This document shows positions 1-11,343 of a stretch of 32,025 nucleotides of DNA, in pieces. Under the pieces are notes generated by a model. That model was given only the letters and a program-made list of their open reading frames with translations, was not told the origin of the DNA and ran no database searches. Position numbers and translations under genes: made by a program. How positions within the stretch are numbered: the first letter of the stretch is position 1; each line of letters opens with the position of its first letter. Origin of the DNA: Cruorifilaria tuberocauda (lineage: Eukaryota > Nematoda > Chromadorea > Rhabditida > Onchocercidae); assembly GCA_013365365.1 (NCBI GenBank), contig JABVXU010000606.1, positions 1 through 32,025 on the forward strand, given 5' to 3'.

Positions 1-605
1 CGAATAAGTATATTACATTTATTTTAATAATCATTAATTAAAGTTATTTTAATTTTTTTTTTAATTTGCTGAAGAATTAAGAAATTGTCAAAACTAAAAT
101 TGAAAAAATCAAATAAGATAAATATGATAAGATAACGAAATAAAAAGAAATGAAAAGGATTGATCAAATTTAATTATTTCAAAAAAAAAAGTAAGAAAGG
201 ATTAATTAATAGCATTAGTCTTTCTTTTTTCATGGAATGATTGAAGATTTCATCAATTTAATCAACAAATAATTATTCATTCTAATGTTGAATCAATGAG
301 ATTAATTTTTTAAGAAAAGAATAATTACATTATTTTTTTTTTATTGAATGAAATCAATTTAATCAGTGAATAATTATTTATTATCATATCATATCAGTGA
401 GATTAATTTTAACAAACGAATAATGTGGATTAATTAAAAAATTTTTAAAAAAATATTTTTTTATATTAATTTAAAAAATAATTTTGTGGATTAATTTAAA
501 AAATTAAAAAAAAAATATTTTTTTGTGGAATAATTTAAAAAATTAATTTAATTAATTTAATCAATAAATAATAATTTATTATCATATCATTGAGATTAAT
601 TTTAG
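1..605. repeat. AT-rich intron or flank with three diverged direct repeats
   Basis: No coding signal on either strand. Three related copies are visible at about 251-331, 352-430 and 553-617. Their shared core is AATTTAATCA, then an AATAATTATTTATTATCAT-like stretch, then GAGATTAATTTT. Copy 3 ends in the 3' splice site of the first receptor exon. Between copies 2 and 3 (about 424-553) there is a second degenerate AT repeat with the recurring phrase TGTGGATTAATT. The stretch is best read as the intron before the first visible GPCR exon. Confidence 0.6.
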
Positions 606-3600
606 AAAACGTATGTGTACACCGGTAAATACAATTTTAACAGCAATGGCTTGTTGTGATACGGTGGTACTATTTTCAAATTTGATTTACACAACACATT
701 ACACACTCGCAGCACATGGTAATTGTCATCCGGAACAGTGGAGTTACGGTTGGGCCGTATTCCTCGTAGCTCATGCACATTTATCACTTATTGGCCATTC
801 TAGTAGCATTTGGTTATCAGGTTTGTGAACTGGTTCTATTAATTGATGATAACGATATATTTGCAAATATAGATTAATGAATATTTGATCATTCTGATAT
901 GAAAATTATCATTTAAGTTATATATTATTGAATTGTTTAAGTTATCATCTTTTAGAATTTGATTTAAACTGAAATAATTGATAAGTGGACAAAAAATGAG
1001 AAATTAGTTATCAGTATCAAATATAAAAAATATAAAATTTCAAAATAGCATTAGATATTTATTTACCAAAATAAAATAGTATTTATTTACAATAGAAAAT
1101 AGCTAAGGTCATTTTTATATTGATATGAAATTTAAATTTTCAGTTATGTTAGCATTAATACGATACATGATATTACGAAGTAGGCAAAAGATCAACGTCA
1201 TAAAGGTAAGTAATAATTTTAACTCGATATATTAATTTTAAAAAGTAGCAAAGATTTAAAAATAAATTTAATCTAAACAAGATTGTTTACATATTTATAA
1301 ATGGCTTTTTCCGGATTCCTTTTCCGGATTTTTGCAGTAAACGGAAAATCTAGTAATTTCTATTCATATTTATTATTCAACGTTATATAAAATAACGATT
1401 ACATCATCGCTTATTAATTGATTCTAATCATTGTAAAAGCAGTTTTATGTGCTCAAATGCAGTCTAAATTGCCTAACTACAATCTGTCATATTTTATAGT
1501 CTAAATAGACATTTAATTATTTTGCAAGACTCAATCTTTTAAAATGAAAATGTCCAGATATAGTAGCAATCATACTTTATAAAGCAAAAACAATGATAAG
1601 GAAATTACCATGCGATAAATAAGTTAAATAATATTTCTTGCTTAAACTCATGATTACAGGAATATGATAAATTAATTACTGAGTTATTTGAATTACTGAG
1701 TCTTGGCAAGAGGGAAAAATTTTTCATTTCATTGAATTATTTCTAAAGTCTAAAATACATAGTAGCTAGCATAGATTATTCGGTAAAAGATTAAATGAAC
1801 GAAATTAAATAGTTAAATCATAATAATTCTTTTAATATTTAATTTTAATTTCTTTTAACTTCAAAAATAAAAAGTTAATTTCTTTTAATATTATAATATT
1901 GGATAAAATGGAATTCATTTCTGTCTGTAATTGGATTCTGATTAGCGAAAGCATTCAATTTTTTTCAAATTAAAATCGAAACTTTGAGATTTTAGTAAAC
2001 AATTTAAAATTAAGCTAATTACTTTGCCTAATTACGTAGTTTAATATTCGTTTTAATATAATAACTAACAAATTCAGATTCATTTACGTCATTCATATTT
2101 GGCTATAGCAATCGTTGTATTATTTATGATGCTAATGAATACACCGAATTTTCTTGCTTATAAAATTATTGAAATGGAACCGATTGAAATGTGTAATACA
2201 ACCACTGACACTGGCAATCGTGATACACTTATTTATATACCTGGCGTTTCTGATTTGGCACTTGAAGCACATTGCTTGGTATTCATTTTCGATCTTTTAA
2301 TATCACTTTTAAATGCTCTTCTTAGATTAGATGAAAATTTTATTTCAATTTTAAAATCTTACCGAAATAAAACTCAGAATCTTAATATATGTACGAAGTT
2401 ACGAATATTAAAAGTCTGAAAGTTACATTTCTGATTTTATATTCAGAATCTTATAATATTTTACTTACAATTACTTACATCACTTATATTACTTTAAATC
2501 TAAAAAAAAATAATAACGAGGGAAAAAAAAATATTGCAATTAATTTTTTGAGTTCAACCGAGAAAATTTTTGTTCATCTTATTATTGACAATTTAAATTA
2601 TTCATTCAACTTTAACTGTAAACTGCAAAAAATAAGTTTGAATATAAAAAACAATTTTGAAATTACTTTTCGATTACAATTTAAACTTTTCCTGAATTTT
2701 AATCACTATTTTATCTGTTATCATCATTATTATGATAATCTATTATTTACTTATTTTAATTTCGGAAACGATTCCAAATTAAACTTCAATATTGTAATAT
2801 TTCAACAGTTTAGATATTTCGTATGGCATTTTGGATATCGGGTACAATATTCAAAATGATCCCATGCTTATTGTTATCATCGTTTGTTTGGCTATTAATG
2901 AAAATTTTAACAAACGTGCAGCAAAATCGATTGAAACTTTTAAATCAATCAACACGTTCCTATACCGGAAGATGTATTAGTAAGAAGGAATATCGTGGAA
3001 GAAGCAAAAGTTGTATTGTATCACATGTATCAACAACTGGTTACTGTACCAAGTAATATACTTTATTATAACAAGTTTACATTTAAAACTTTTTGATTCA
3101 TTTATCGATAATTTAACACTCAAAAATCCAAGTACCAATTCTTTTTCAAATACTCAATTTCATACATTTTCATGAATTCTATTAATTGAATATATAATTA
3201 ACTAATATAAGTTTTTAAAATTCAATAAAGTTTTACGGAATTTCTAAAGCTAATTTTTGTTTTTCTTTATCAGCAATTAAAATTTACTCATTTCAATTGC
3301 AAGAATTAATTTCCTTCCCTTTTCACAGAATAAAAAGGTAGAAAGTAAAAAAGCAGGTTTGCAATACCTCAAATAATTCGTAGTGCAAACTTCTAATGAA
3401 CTCGCAATTTTTGTATAGCAATAGTTAAAAGTTTAGGCTAGATATATTATTTTAAAATACTTTCTAAATAAGCTATAAATCTGTGAATAATTAATTTTAG
3501 AACGAACGTAAATAACGCTTATCGTACAGATCGTACCACCTATATGTTACTAACAATTTTATGCGTATTTTTAATTACCGAATTACCGCAAGGTGTTATG

Positions 3601-4280
3601 ATGGTACTTTCTGGTATTTTTCCGGAAGCATTCAGACGACATATCTATAATAATCTTGGAGATTTGCTGGATTTATTATCACTGTGTAATGCATGTGCAA
3701 CATTTATTATCTATTGCTCAATGAGTGAACAATTTAGAAATGTTCGTCTTTTTCAATAAATAATTTCTCAGAATCAGATTCCTAGTATTCTGAAGAGTTA
3801 CGTTTAATTTTGCACCAGTCAGATTCCCTATTGATCATATTGATCAAATTGGATTCTTTGTTGGAATTTTGTAGGAGCAAATAAATACTATAATGAACTG
3901 GTTAGGTACTATTCTAATAAACTTTTTAAATATCAAAAATTTTTGAAATAGTTCAAAGTAATAAAAACTTGAAGCAAATAGTTCAGAAAGGAGAAAAAGC
4001 TAAAATTAGAAAACGATACAAGCACAAAACTATAGTTAGAATTACTATTACTTATAGGATAAATAATTGATTCCTAATTCATTCTCTAATTTCAAATTTT
4101 TTTTAGGAATTTAAACAAGTATTCTTACCACATTCATTATTTGGCTATAAGTTAAGACGGAAAATGAAACGAGACTACAGAAAACATCCATCAGCTTCGC
4201 AATCATCTGATGAATGCTTAAACAATGCTTCAGAACCATTTCCAAATATTTTAAATCGGTATTTAAAAATAAACCTATAA
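606..4280 (+). CDS. DMSR-type peptide GPCR (5' partial)
   Basis: Seven-helix plasma-membrane receptor of the nematode DMSR family (FMRFamide/myosuppressin-receptor-like), expected to couple neuropeptide binding to G proteins. Exons: 606-820, 1144-1205, 2078-2278, 2814-3052, 3501-3741, 4107-4280; phases agree at every junction and give about 376 residues. Exon 1 enters just before TM2 with the MCTPVN motif. Exon 2 holds the end of TM3 (LALIRYMILRSR). Exon 3 holds TM4 and the extracellular loop. Exon 4 opens with IFRMAFWISGTIFKMIPC, typical of TM5 in this family. Exon 5 carries DRTTYML followed by the ELPQG signature in TM6 and then TM7. Exon 6 is the basic cytoplasmic tail. The N-terminus and TM1 must lie upstream of the window. 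Exon 5 can also read through its donor to a stop at 3757-3759, a possible shorter isoform. Family call is confident; ligand unknown. Confidence 0.85.
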
Positions 4281-5416
4281 TTCATTAAATTTTAGTACTA
4301 CAAATTCTCGTAAAATTTATTACTTTTGCTTCCATTGCTATCACTTGAGGGTTATCGACCTGTTTATCATATTATTAGAAGTTAAATTTGACTTCTTCAG
4401 GATTTCTCAAACAAAAATTTTATTCCTCGTATTGTTAAATTTTAAAAATTAATGTAACCAAGTTTATAGGAATGCTAAAGAAGTTGTTTGTCAAGATAAT
4501 TTATGACGTTCGATGGAAAGTTTGATGACGTGGTCATGTTACGTTGACAGTGACGTACAGGAAAAGAGATCTACAAAAATAGGAAATATGGAAAATAGTG
4601 AAGATACCAGCTTACTGCATTCCAGTGCCTAAAAAAAATCTTATCACTTATATTCCGTATGGATATAAATAAGGTTGAAAATTTTTCTTTAAGTGAAAAA
4701 TTTGCAACTGTTTAACAAATTTAAAAGATCAGTGAATTTTAATAGTTTGAATTTCTGATAAATTATTACCAATTCTGTCTTATTTACTATATTATGAATA
4801 TAGTATAATAAAAATTATTTGCTTGATAATAGAATACCAAATAAAACTTATCAAAGAGAAGGATCATGTTAAAATTTCATGAAATATAATTTGAAATGAA
4901 TTTACTCAAATTGCAAATATGATCATCAAAATTTATATAATCAACTTTTAAAACTTTTGTTTTTCTCGTATTAGATAGAGACACTGCTAGTTGCTTAATA
5001 TTTTCTCCGAAAAATCTTTCATACATTTCCTGAAATGGAAATGAATCGTACCAAAGAAGCTTAGAAATTTTTGATCAAAAATGAAATTTTAAAATGAACA
5101 TTTTTTGAAGTAGAAATTGAGGAAAAATCAATGAATCAATTATTATTTATAATTATTCATATCGATGCCAAAAAAAGATTAAAATTTATTTTCAGCAATA
5201 AATTCTTAATTTGTATTTTATAAACAAAAGACTTTCTCAATTCCTTCACAAAATTAATTTATTTTGTTTTTTTTTCAATCAAATCTTTCCGTTCAATTTT
5301 CAAATTATTTTAGCTTAAGCTTTCTAATTTTATTTGTTTATCTTATTTTTTATAACAATTCCAGTCTAATCATTTTCTTCGAACGCATCATAAATGAAAA
5401 TAAAAAAGACGTAAAT

Positions 5417-5472
5417 AAAAAAAGAAAAGTCAATAAATTTGAACAAAAAAAGAAAAGTCAATAAATTTGAAC
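5417..5472. repeat. Two perfect 28-bp tandem copies
   Basis: Seven A residues followed by GAAAAGTCAATAAATTTGAAC occur twice head to tail (5417-5444 and 5445-5472) with no mismatch, indicating a recent duplication. No gene overlaps. Confidence 0.9.
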
Positions 5473-5582
5473 TAATTGAAAAATTACAGTTTGGCTCGCT
5501 TATATTTTACAGAGAATTTATTAATAATATTTTACGTAAAAATTAAAATCAGGTTTAGACAAAATAAAATCCATAATAAAAA

Positions 5583-5690
5583 TAACATGAACCAAGTAAT
5601 CCACGTAATCAAAATAGCATAAATGAAATAATCCAAGTAGTCAAAGTAACATAAATCAAGTAATGCAAATAGTCAAAATTACATAAATAT
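5583..5690. repeat. 32-bp tandem repeat, three full copies plus a fragment
   Basis: Copies at 5583-5614, 5615-5646 and 5647-5678 share the pattern TARCATRAA, then AGTAAT or AATAAT, then RTAGTCAAA, followed by a partial copy from 5679. The copies have diverged at several positions, so the array is older than the 28-bp duplication just upstream. Confidence 0.75.
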
Positions 5691-6483
5691 TTAGATTGCT
5701 CGGTATGATATTTTCATTCTGTTTTCCAAAGAAATTCTAATTGATACCAAAATAGAAACAATCATTTTAAATATGACTTAAGAAGGATCATACAGTTTTG
5801 AAAGGTAAAAAGAAAAATTATAAAAAGTAAAACCATCATGTGTTGAAATTAAAATAATTTATTCAAAATAATTATAATACCAAAAAATCAATTATAATAA
5901 TACAGAGAAAGTTCCAATTACATTTCTAAACATTTCCTTTAATTCTTTTCTTCGAAATTTGCCGATTCACTCATTTTTTTTGAATTTGTGCGTGATGCTT
6001 CAGGAACTGCATATTTACCACTCTGAAATACTCAACAAAAATCAATCTTCAATCAAACTGATTGAAACTAAACTTTCATTTCATTTTGCTTCAAATTATT
6101 TTTCCAAATCGATTATGACTTATATAAAATATTTTATAAATATCATTTAATAAATTTTCATGCGTTAAAAAAAAATTTATTCATTAACATTGTTTTCAAA
6201 TTTTTCCAGTATTTTGAAATAATTAATACATTGTTATTAGATATTATAATAGATTAATTACAATGTAATCTATCAAAAATCATAACTTAAGGCAATAATA
6301 TAAAGCTAATATTTACTGTTTAAAACAAATATTAATAATCAATTATTACAGTTATTTATTAACGATGATAATTTAATTCAATTAATTTAAAGATTTTAAA
6401 GTTTTTTCTAAAATCATCATATCTGCTATGAATTATTCATCGCTTTAAATAGTGTTATTACTGGTAAACTATGAATTCATTCT

Positions 6484-8074
6484 TTATAAAGTATACTTAT
6501 TTAAACTAAAATTTAATTTGAATAGATTGGCACATGAACTAACAGAGGAAGGTGATTTAACGCCGCTTGATGTGGCAGAAAATTCATTGTGTTCTTTTGT
6601 CGAAACACTTAATTGTTGCTTCTGTACCGGGCCTTCCTTGATAATCGTACAGTAACAGCAAATGCCAATTGCAACACAAATTACAATACCCGTAGATATC
6701 AGTGTTATCAGTATCAACCAAACAATTCCAATTCTTTTTTCTTGTATTCCACCAGCTTAAAGAGAAAGAGAAACAAGTAAAGATTAAAAAGTAAGGAATG
6801 TTTTGATTACTTTATATATTACTTTATGATTTCATGCTAAAATAACCGATATAAAATAGTTTGATTAAAATAAATAAATTAAATTAGTCAATGTTACTAT
6901 TACTTTTTCCTTTGAATACTAATAAGCAAATAAGTTATAAATTGCAATCCCAATATTTCATCATTAGTTTACTTTATTTCACTTAGCATTCATTGGAAAT
7001 ATTAAAAATTTACTCTTCGTACAATCGAAGAAGAACCAAGTTGCATTAGATGATTCCTGAATGATTTTTACCGAGCATCGATCACGAATCTGAATTTAAC
7101 CATTATACCAGTTATAAATAATTCATTGATAAAAATAGAGAAAATTAATACTCAATAATGATTTCACACAATTTACTGGAAAAGAAAGAAACATCCATTT
7201 CATCTAAATGATAGATCAATCATTCAAAACTTCCGCTTAAAGACGTGATTACGTGGCATGTTCTTATCACGTTAGTTCACGTAAATGGAAATAAATACAG
7301 TCTAACGATAATATTTTCCGTTATCAAGCAATAGTATTATATAATAATTATAAAATACAATAATTTGCATAATGAGGTAGTTTGAGAATGTTATGCGAAA
7401 ACTTTTTTTTTCTAAAAAGTTTTACGCTTTAGTAATATAGCGTAAAGTAGTTATGATAACATACCGAACGTAAAATATGCTCATAATCTTCAGGTGTGTT
7501 TATAATTTCAATTTTGATATCATCCGGAGCAGTTTTAATTTTATTAAATGCTTTTGTCAAAACTTTATCACATTTCTCATCCAGACTAATAACTTTTATC
7601 GTACTATGTTGTACATCATAATATGCTTGTTTTGATATACATTCCATTGAAACGATACGTGATAAATGCTGTAATTACAACTTAATTAAACTATTAAGTC
7701 TATTTATTTTTCTAGGAGACTCAATTAAATTATTTTACAATTAAATTACTCAATTAAATTAAATTACTTAAGTAATTAAAAACAATTTAATTTCTACAAT
7801 CTATTGGTTAATCATTTTCAATGTAAATTGCTGTTTACGCGTACGTTTACGTGAACGATATGTACGACAGTTAAGGGATCAAATTTAGACAAATTAATGA
7901 ATTGTTTAAGCAGAAACGTGATTTCTCAATGATTTCCCATCCTATTTGATCAATTAAATTCAATTCTCAAATTTAAGTAAGAATTCAAATTGTACCACTT
8001 ACGTGAACACGTATGCGATATTGTGCATAAGCACTGGTAGCAATCATGCTAATGATAATTGAAAACAACCGCAT
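6484..8074 (-). CDS. Unrecognised single-pass membrane protein with signal peptide
   Basis: I do not recognise this family. Four exons join cleanly: 8003-8074 (phase 0), 7465-7668 (phase 0), 7014-7089 (phase 1) and 6484-6755 to a TAA stop, giving 207 residues. Exon 1 encodes a signal peptide (MRLFSIIISMIATSAYAQ, likely cleaved after AYA). The roughly 100-residue ectodomain has four cysteines (contexts MEC, EKCDK, RDRCSV, FDCTK), enough for two disulfides, and an N-glycosylation sequon NAT. Exon 4 gives one long transmembrane segment near residues 127-147 (VWLILITLISTGIVICVAIG), two cysteines at the inner face (CCYC) and a polar Ser/Lys-rich cytoplasmic tail. Topology is therefore type I. All donors are GTAAGT-, GTATGT- or GTAAAT-like. 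The start is the first ATG before the signal peptide. Possibly nematode-specific; function unknown. Confidence 0.7.
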
Positions 8075-8429
8075 GGGGATGAATTGAAATAATGCAAGTG
8101 TTGTGTCAATTAATTTGGTGACATTTTTATCAGTAGAAATTTTAACAGTTTATTTTATTCATAAAACTTTCTTACAATTATTTCCAATGAAGTTATCACG
8201 TAGAACGATTACGTGAAATTTCAAATTTTCTAACGAATTTTAAGTTCCAATTACAAGTTCAAGTTTGTTCCGAATACGTTCCTTTCCACCTACTCGTTAA
8301 ACATGAATGATACGCATGTTCGTTGATAAACTACTTCTCTTTCAATCTTGAAAAATGAATCACTGATAGGCCCAGATGCTTGAATTCAAAAAAAAAGTTG
8401 AATTATAGGATAAAATTTTACTGAAGTCA

Positions 8430-8567
8430 TTATAATGATATATGAATCATTTCATTCGCAATCAGTAAATCATTCGTCATTTGCTCATGAATATTATCGA
8501 TAACCGTTTGAATCGGTGATAATAACTCCTTAACATATTGATGATATAGCTTGAATTCATTTGTCAT
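8430..8567 (-). other. 45-codon open frame, possible small gene or exon
   Basis: An ATG-initiated minus-strand frame begins MTNEFKLYHQYVKELL and ends in two consecutive stops. It is predicted to be mostly helical and is richer in charged residues than the surrounding AT noise. The codon just before the ATG is a stop, so any upstream exon cannot join in frame at this start. It lies between the membrane-protein gene and the last MMP-A exon. A chance frame is quite possible. Confidence 0.2.
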
Positions 8568-8841
8568 TTAGTCATTTCTTTCTGTCTCATGAATTTTAGA
8601 TTTTTGGTTAAGAAATTAATTTTGAAAAGAAAAAACATGATGATAAATGAGTAGTAATTTGCAAGGATATTAATTATTCAACTGAATATTTGCTGTTCAT
8701 GCTGTTCAGTAATAAATTATTAATTAATATACTGCCGGATTTGTCTTTTTCTTTTGATGAATTTACTTGCTTAACTTATTGATATTGTTGAGCATTGATC
8801 AATAGCTGAACAGGTGTGAGTTATAGGTGAGGAAATTAAAT

Positions 8842-11343
8842 TCATGATTTCTTTCTCGCAAATTGATAAAGCATATTTGTTCCACCGAACCGATGAATTT
8901 TATTCTTTACATATTTCATTTTTGCACCTTAAAAAAATTCCAATTATAACTTTAAATTGATTTCTTCCTTTTTTTCTTTCTTTTGAAATTTACATTTTTC
9001 TTTGATTAAAATATTTTTTGAACTCTGAAATTTATAAAAAATATCTAAAAAAAATTACGCATAATTTCAAGAACATTATGATGATATTAATTTTTTATTT
9101 TAAAAAGTTTTTGATTTAAAAAAAAAAAATCACCGTACAATTGTTGTATGCTTACGATATCAAAGTTGGAAAGCTTAGGTTTGACATATTGACCATTTTC
9201 ATCGATTGATTGATAATGATAAATGGGTGACATTATCGAATCTTTTTCCCGAGAATGCTCCAAGCCCAAAACATGCCCAATTTCATGAATTGCTGTTGGA
9301 AGTAAATCTATCGTATCATATCTAGACCATTTCTTTTTTTTTTTTTTAAATAGCTATAAATAATTTAAATAAGAAGTAAAAAAACTGCTTAATTCGCTTC
9401 TTCTTGAAAAAAAGTTAAAGTAAAAAAAATTAAACTTAACCTGGAAAGTTCGTTGATAATCATAGCAGCCCATTTTTCGTCCGCATCAAAATGAATTAAA
9501 CCATATGGTGGAAGTAATGCATGAGCTAACATGTTACCTGTTGTAAAATTTAACCTTAATATTAAAGAACAATTCTGATTGATCTTACTAAAAAATATTA
9601 CCTTTTGTAAATTTAACTTTAATACTTAATTTTATTTGAAATTTTCAAATTTAGCTCAGTTTTTATTTTTCATAGCGATAATTGGAATTAATGAGATTGA
9701 ATAATTGTTGCTGTTTTAGAAGTAACGAGTAATTAGTATATTAATAAAATAAATTTTAAATGTTCAATTAAAATTTGACGAGTTAAAATTATCATTTAAT
9801 TATCATGATTTATCTCAAGATGATCATGCACAATTAACTTATCCAATCATATTAATATAATATTATTCCTGCATCAGAAATTGATTTGTTCAAAATAGTT
9901 CAATTCAAAATGGATTTTTTTTATTTCAAAAAGCATTTCAAAAATTTTTTTCGATATTAAATTATTAAATTAATTATTTACGAAAGTTTTATCTTTCATA
10001 ATAAAACGATAAAAGTAATGTTTGTTAAAAATTGTTTAATGAAATATTTAAGTAATTTAATTAAAAATGGTTTTGCATTAAACTGAGCGAAAATTTTCAG
10101 CGATAGAAATACTTGTTACTTCCGATCATTATTTACTTATTAATATTAATAATGAATTTTGAAAAAAAAAGAAAGAAAAACCTGGTCCATCAAAAGAATA
10201 TCCATCGCCATGTTCTCCACTGATAAAATCAATTTTAATATTTCCATTTCGTGGTACCTCGGTGAAATTCAGTTCTGCTACTCTTGACCATACTTTAAAA
10301 GCTTCCTTCATCACATTCCTGAAAAGTTATTGTTTGGAAAGACTTTGCTTAAATTTACAAAAAGAAGAAAGACAGGAAAGGAATATATACTTTAGCATTA
10401 CTTTATTAATAGAAATAAGTAAGTGTTCATACTTTACTATATTTCGAGATAGTTTTCTGGGAACTTTCCCTATTGAATATGTTAAATTTTTACTCAACCA
10501 TTTGTATGCATTACTTGAATCTGAAATATTTGATAAAAATTTATAAAATTTTACAAAATAATTTCATATCACTATTTATTTAATCCTTATCATTTTATCA
10601 TTTAATAATTACATGATCTAAAAATATAATGATCTGATTTCCTAAATAGTTATATTTACCAATTTAGTCAATTGAAGATTGTGAATTACCTTAATGATAG
10701 TTATAAATTGGTAACTAACTGGAACATGCACAAGGTATAGTGAGATTATGTTGCTCTATTATTTTGCATAAGTTATTGATTGATCAGAATAGTACCAATA
10801 ATATTACCAACCATTTGAATGCCTTCCACACCATATTTTTTCAATTTCTTGTCTTTTTCGTTCATCAGATTTGTTGATCGGTTTTAGATCTTTAAATTTG
10901 TGTAACGATCTGAAAATTTAAATGAAATTCAATTTCGTATTGTATTTACTTTCAAGTTATACTTCTGTTCATGAATTACAAGAGAATTAGGATTACGTAT
11001 GTAATTAATGACTGAAATATGAGGACTAATTTGAAATTTACTAACAAGAAAAGTTTTACTTCCGAATTTTGCTGAAATATTTTGTGAAAGGTCAAAATTT
11101 AATTGTTTTAAATTACTCAATAATAATATCAATAATCAGTATACTTCTTGTATGAAAATATTATCAAGAAACTAAAATATTGGACTAAAATTTTATTTGG
11201 TTGAAAAATACTTTATGATTTATAATATGATTTCAGAAGACAGAAAAAACTTACTTATGAGATTTTTGTATATTCTTTAAAAGGTAAATAAAAATTATGT
11301 TTTTCGAAAAATTATACTTTGTTAAATACTCCTGTAAATAATT
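8842..11343 (-). CDS. Matrix metalloprotease without hemopexin domain (MMP-A), first exon uncertain
   Basis: Zinc metalloendopeptidase of the matrixin family (M10A), expected to be secreted and to cleave extracellular matrix or cuticle-associated proteins. Exons: 11255-11343 (or a start at 11331), 10812-10909, 10433-10520, 10182-10318, 9441-9537, 9134-9321 and a probable terminal exon 8842-8927; all phases fit. The first gives the prodomain motif EYLTKYNF, the second a cysteine-switch region reading WCGRHSN instead of PRCGXPD. The catalytic domain follows: [11 protein letters not shown], then [10 protein letters not shown] and HFDADEKW for structural zinc and calcium, then [12 protein letters not shown] with three zinc histidines and the Met-turn SIMSP. 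The terminal exon adds 28 basic residues and a stop, so no hemopexin domain is present. The signal-peptide exon was not firmly found; 12305-12358 (MKSLIFSFLQL, donor GTATCT, right phase) is a weak candidate. Without it the protein is about 256-260 residues, matrilysin-like. Confidence 0.8.

Larger units (their letters stand above)
4281..6483. other. Intergenic region without a recognisable gene
   Basis: AT-rich, with no exon chain I can support. It holds a cluster of TGACGT motifs near 4504-4556, a perfect two-copy 28-bp tandem repeat at 5417-5472 and a three-copy 32-bp tandem repeat at 5583-5678. A short minus-strand frame at about 4477-4569 sits behind a good acceptor (TTTTTGTAG) but has no convincing partner exon. 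Confidence 0.5.

Noticed and set aside
10929..11132. Minus-strand frame as an MMP-A prodomain exon
   Set aside because: Its GTAAAT donor gives phase 0, whereas the cysteine-switch exon needs two leftover bases; the exon at 11255-11343 fits both phase and motif.
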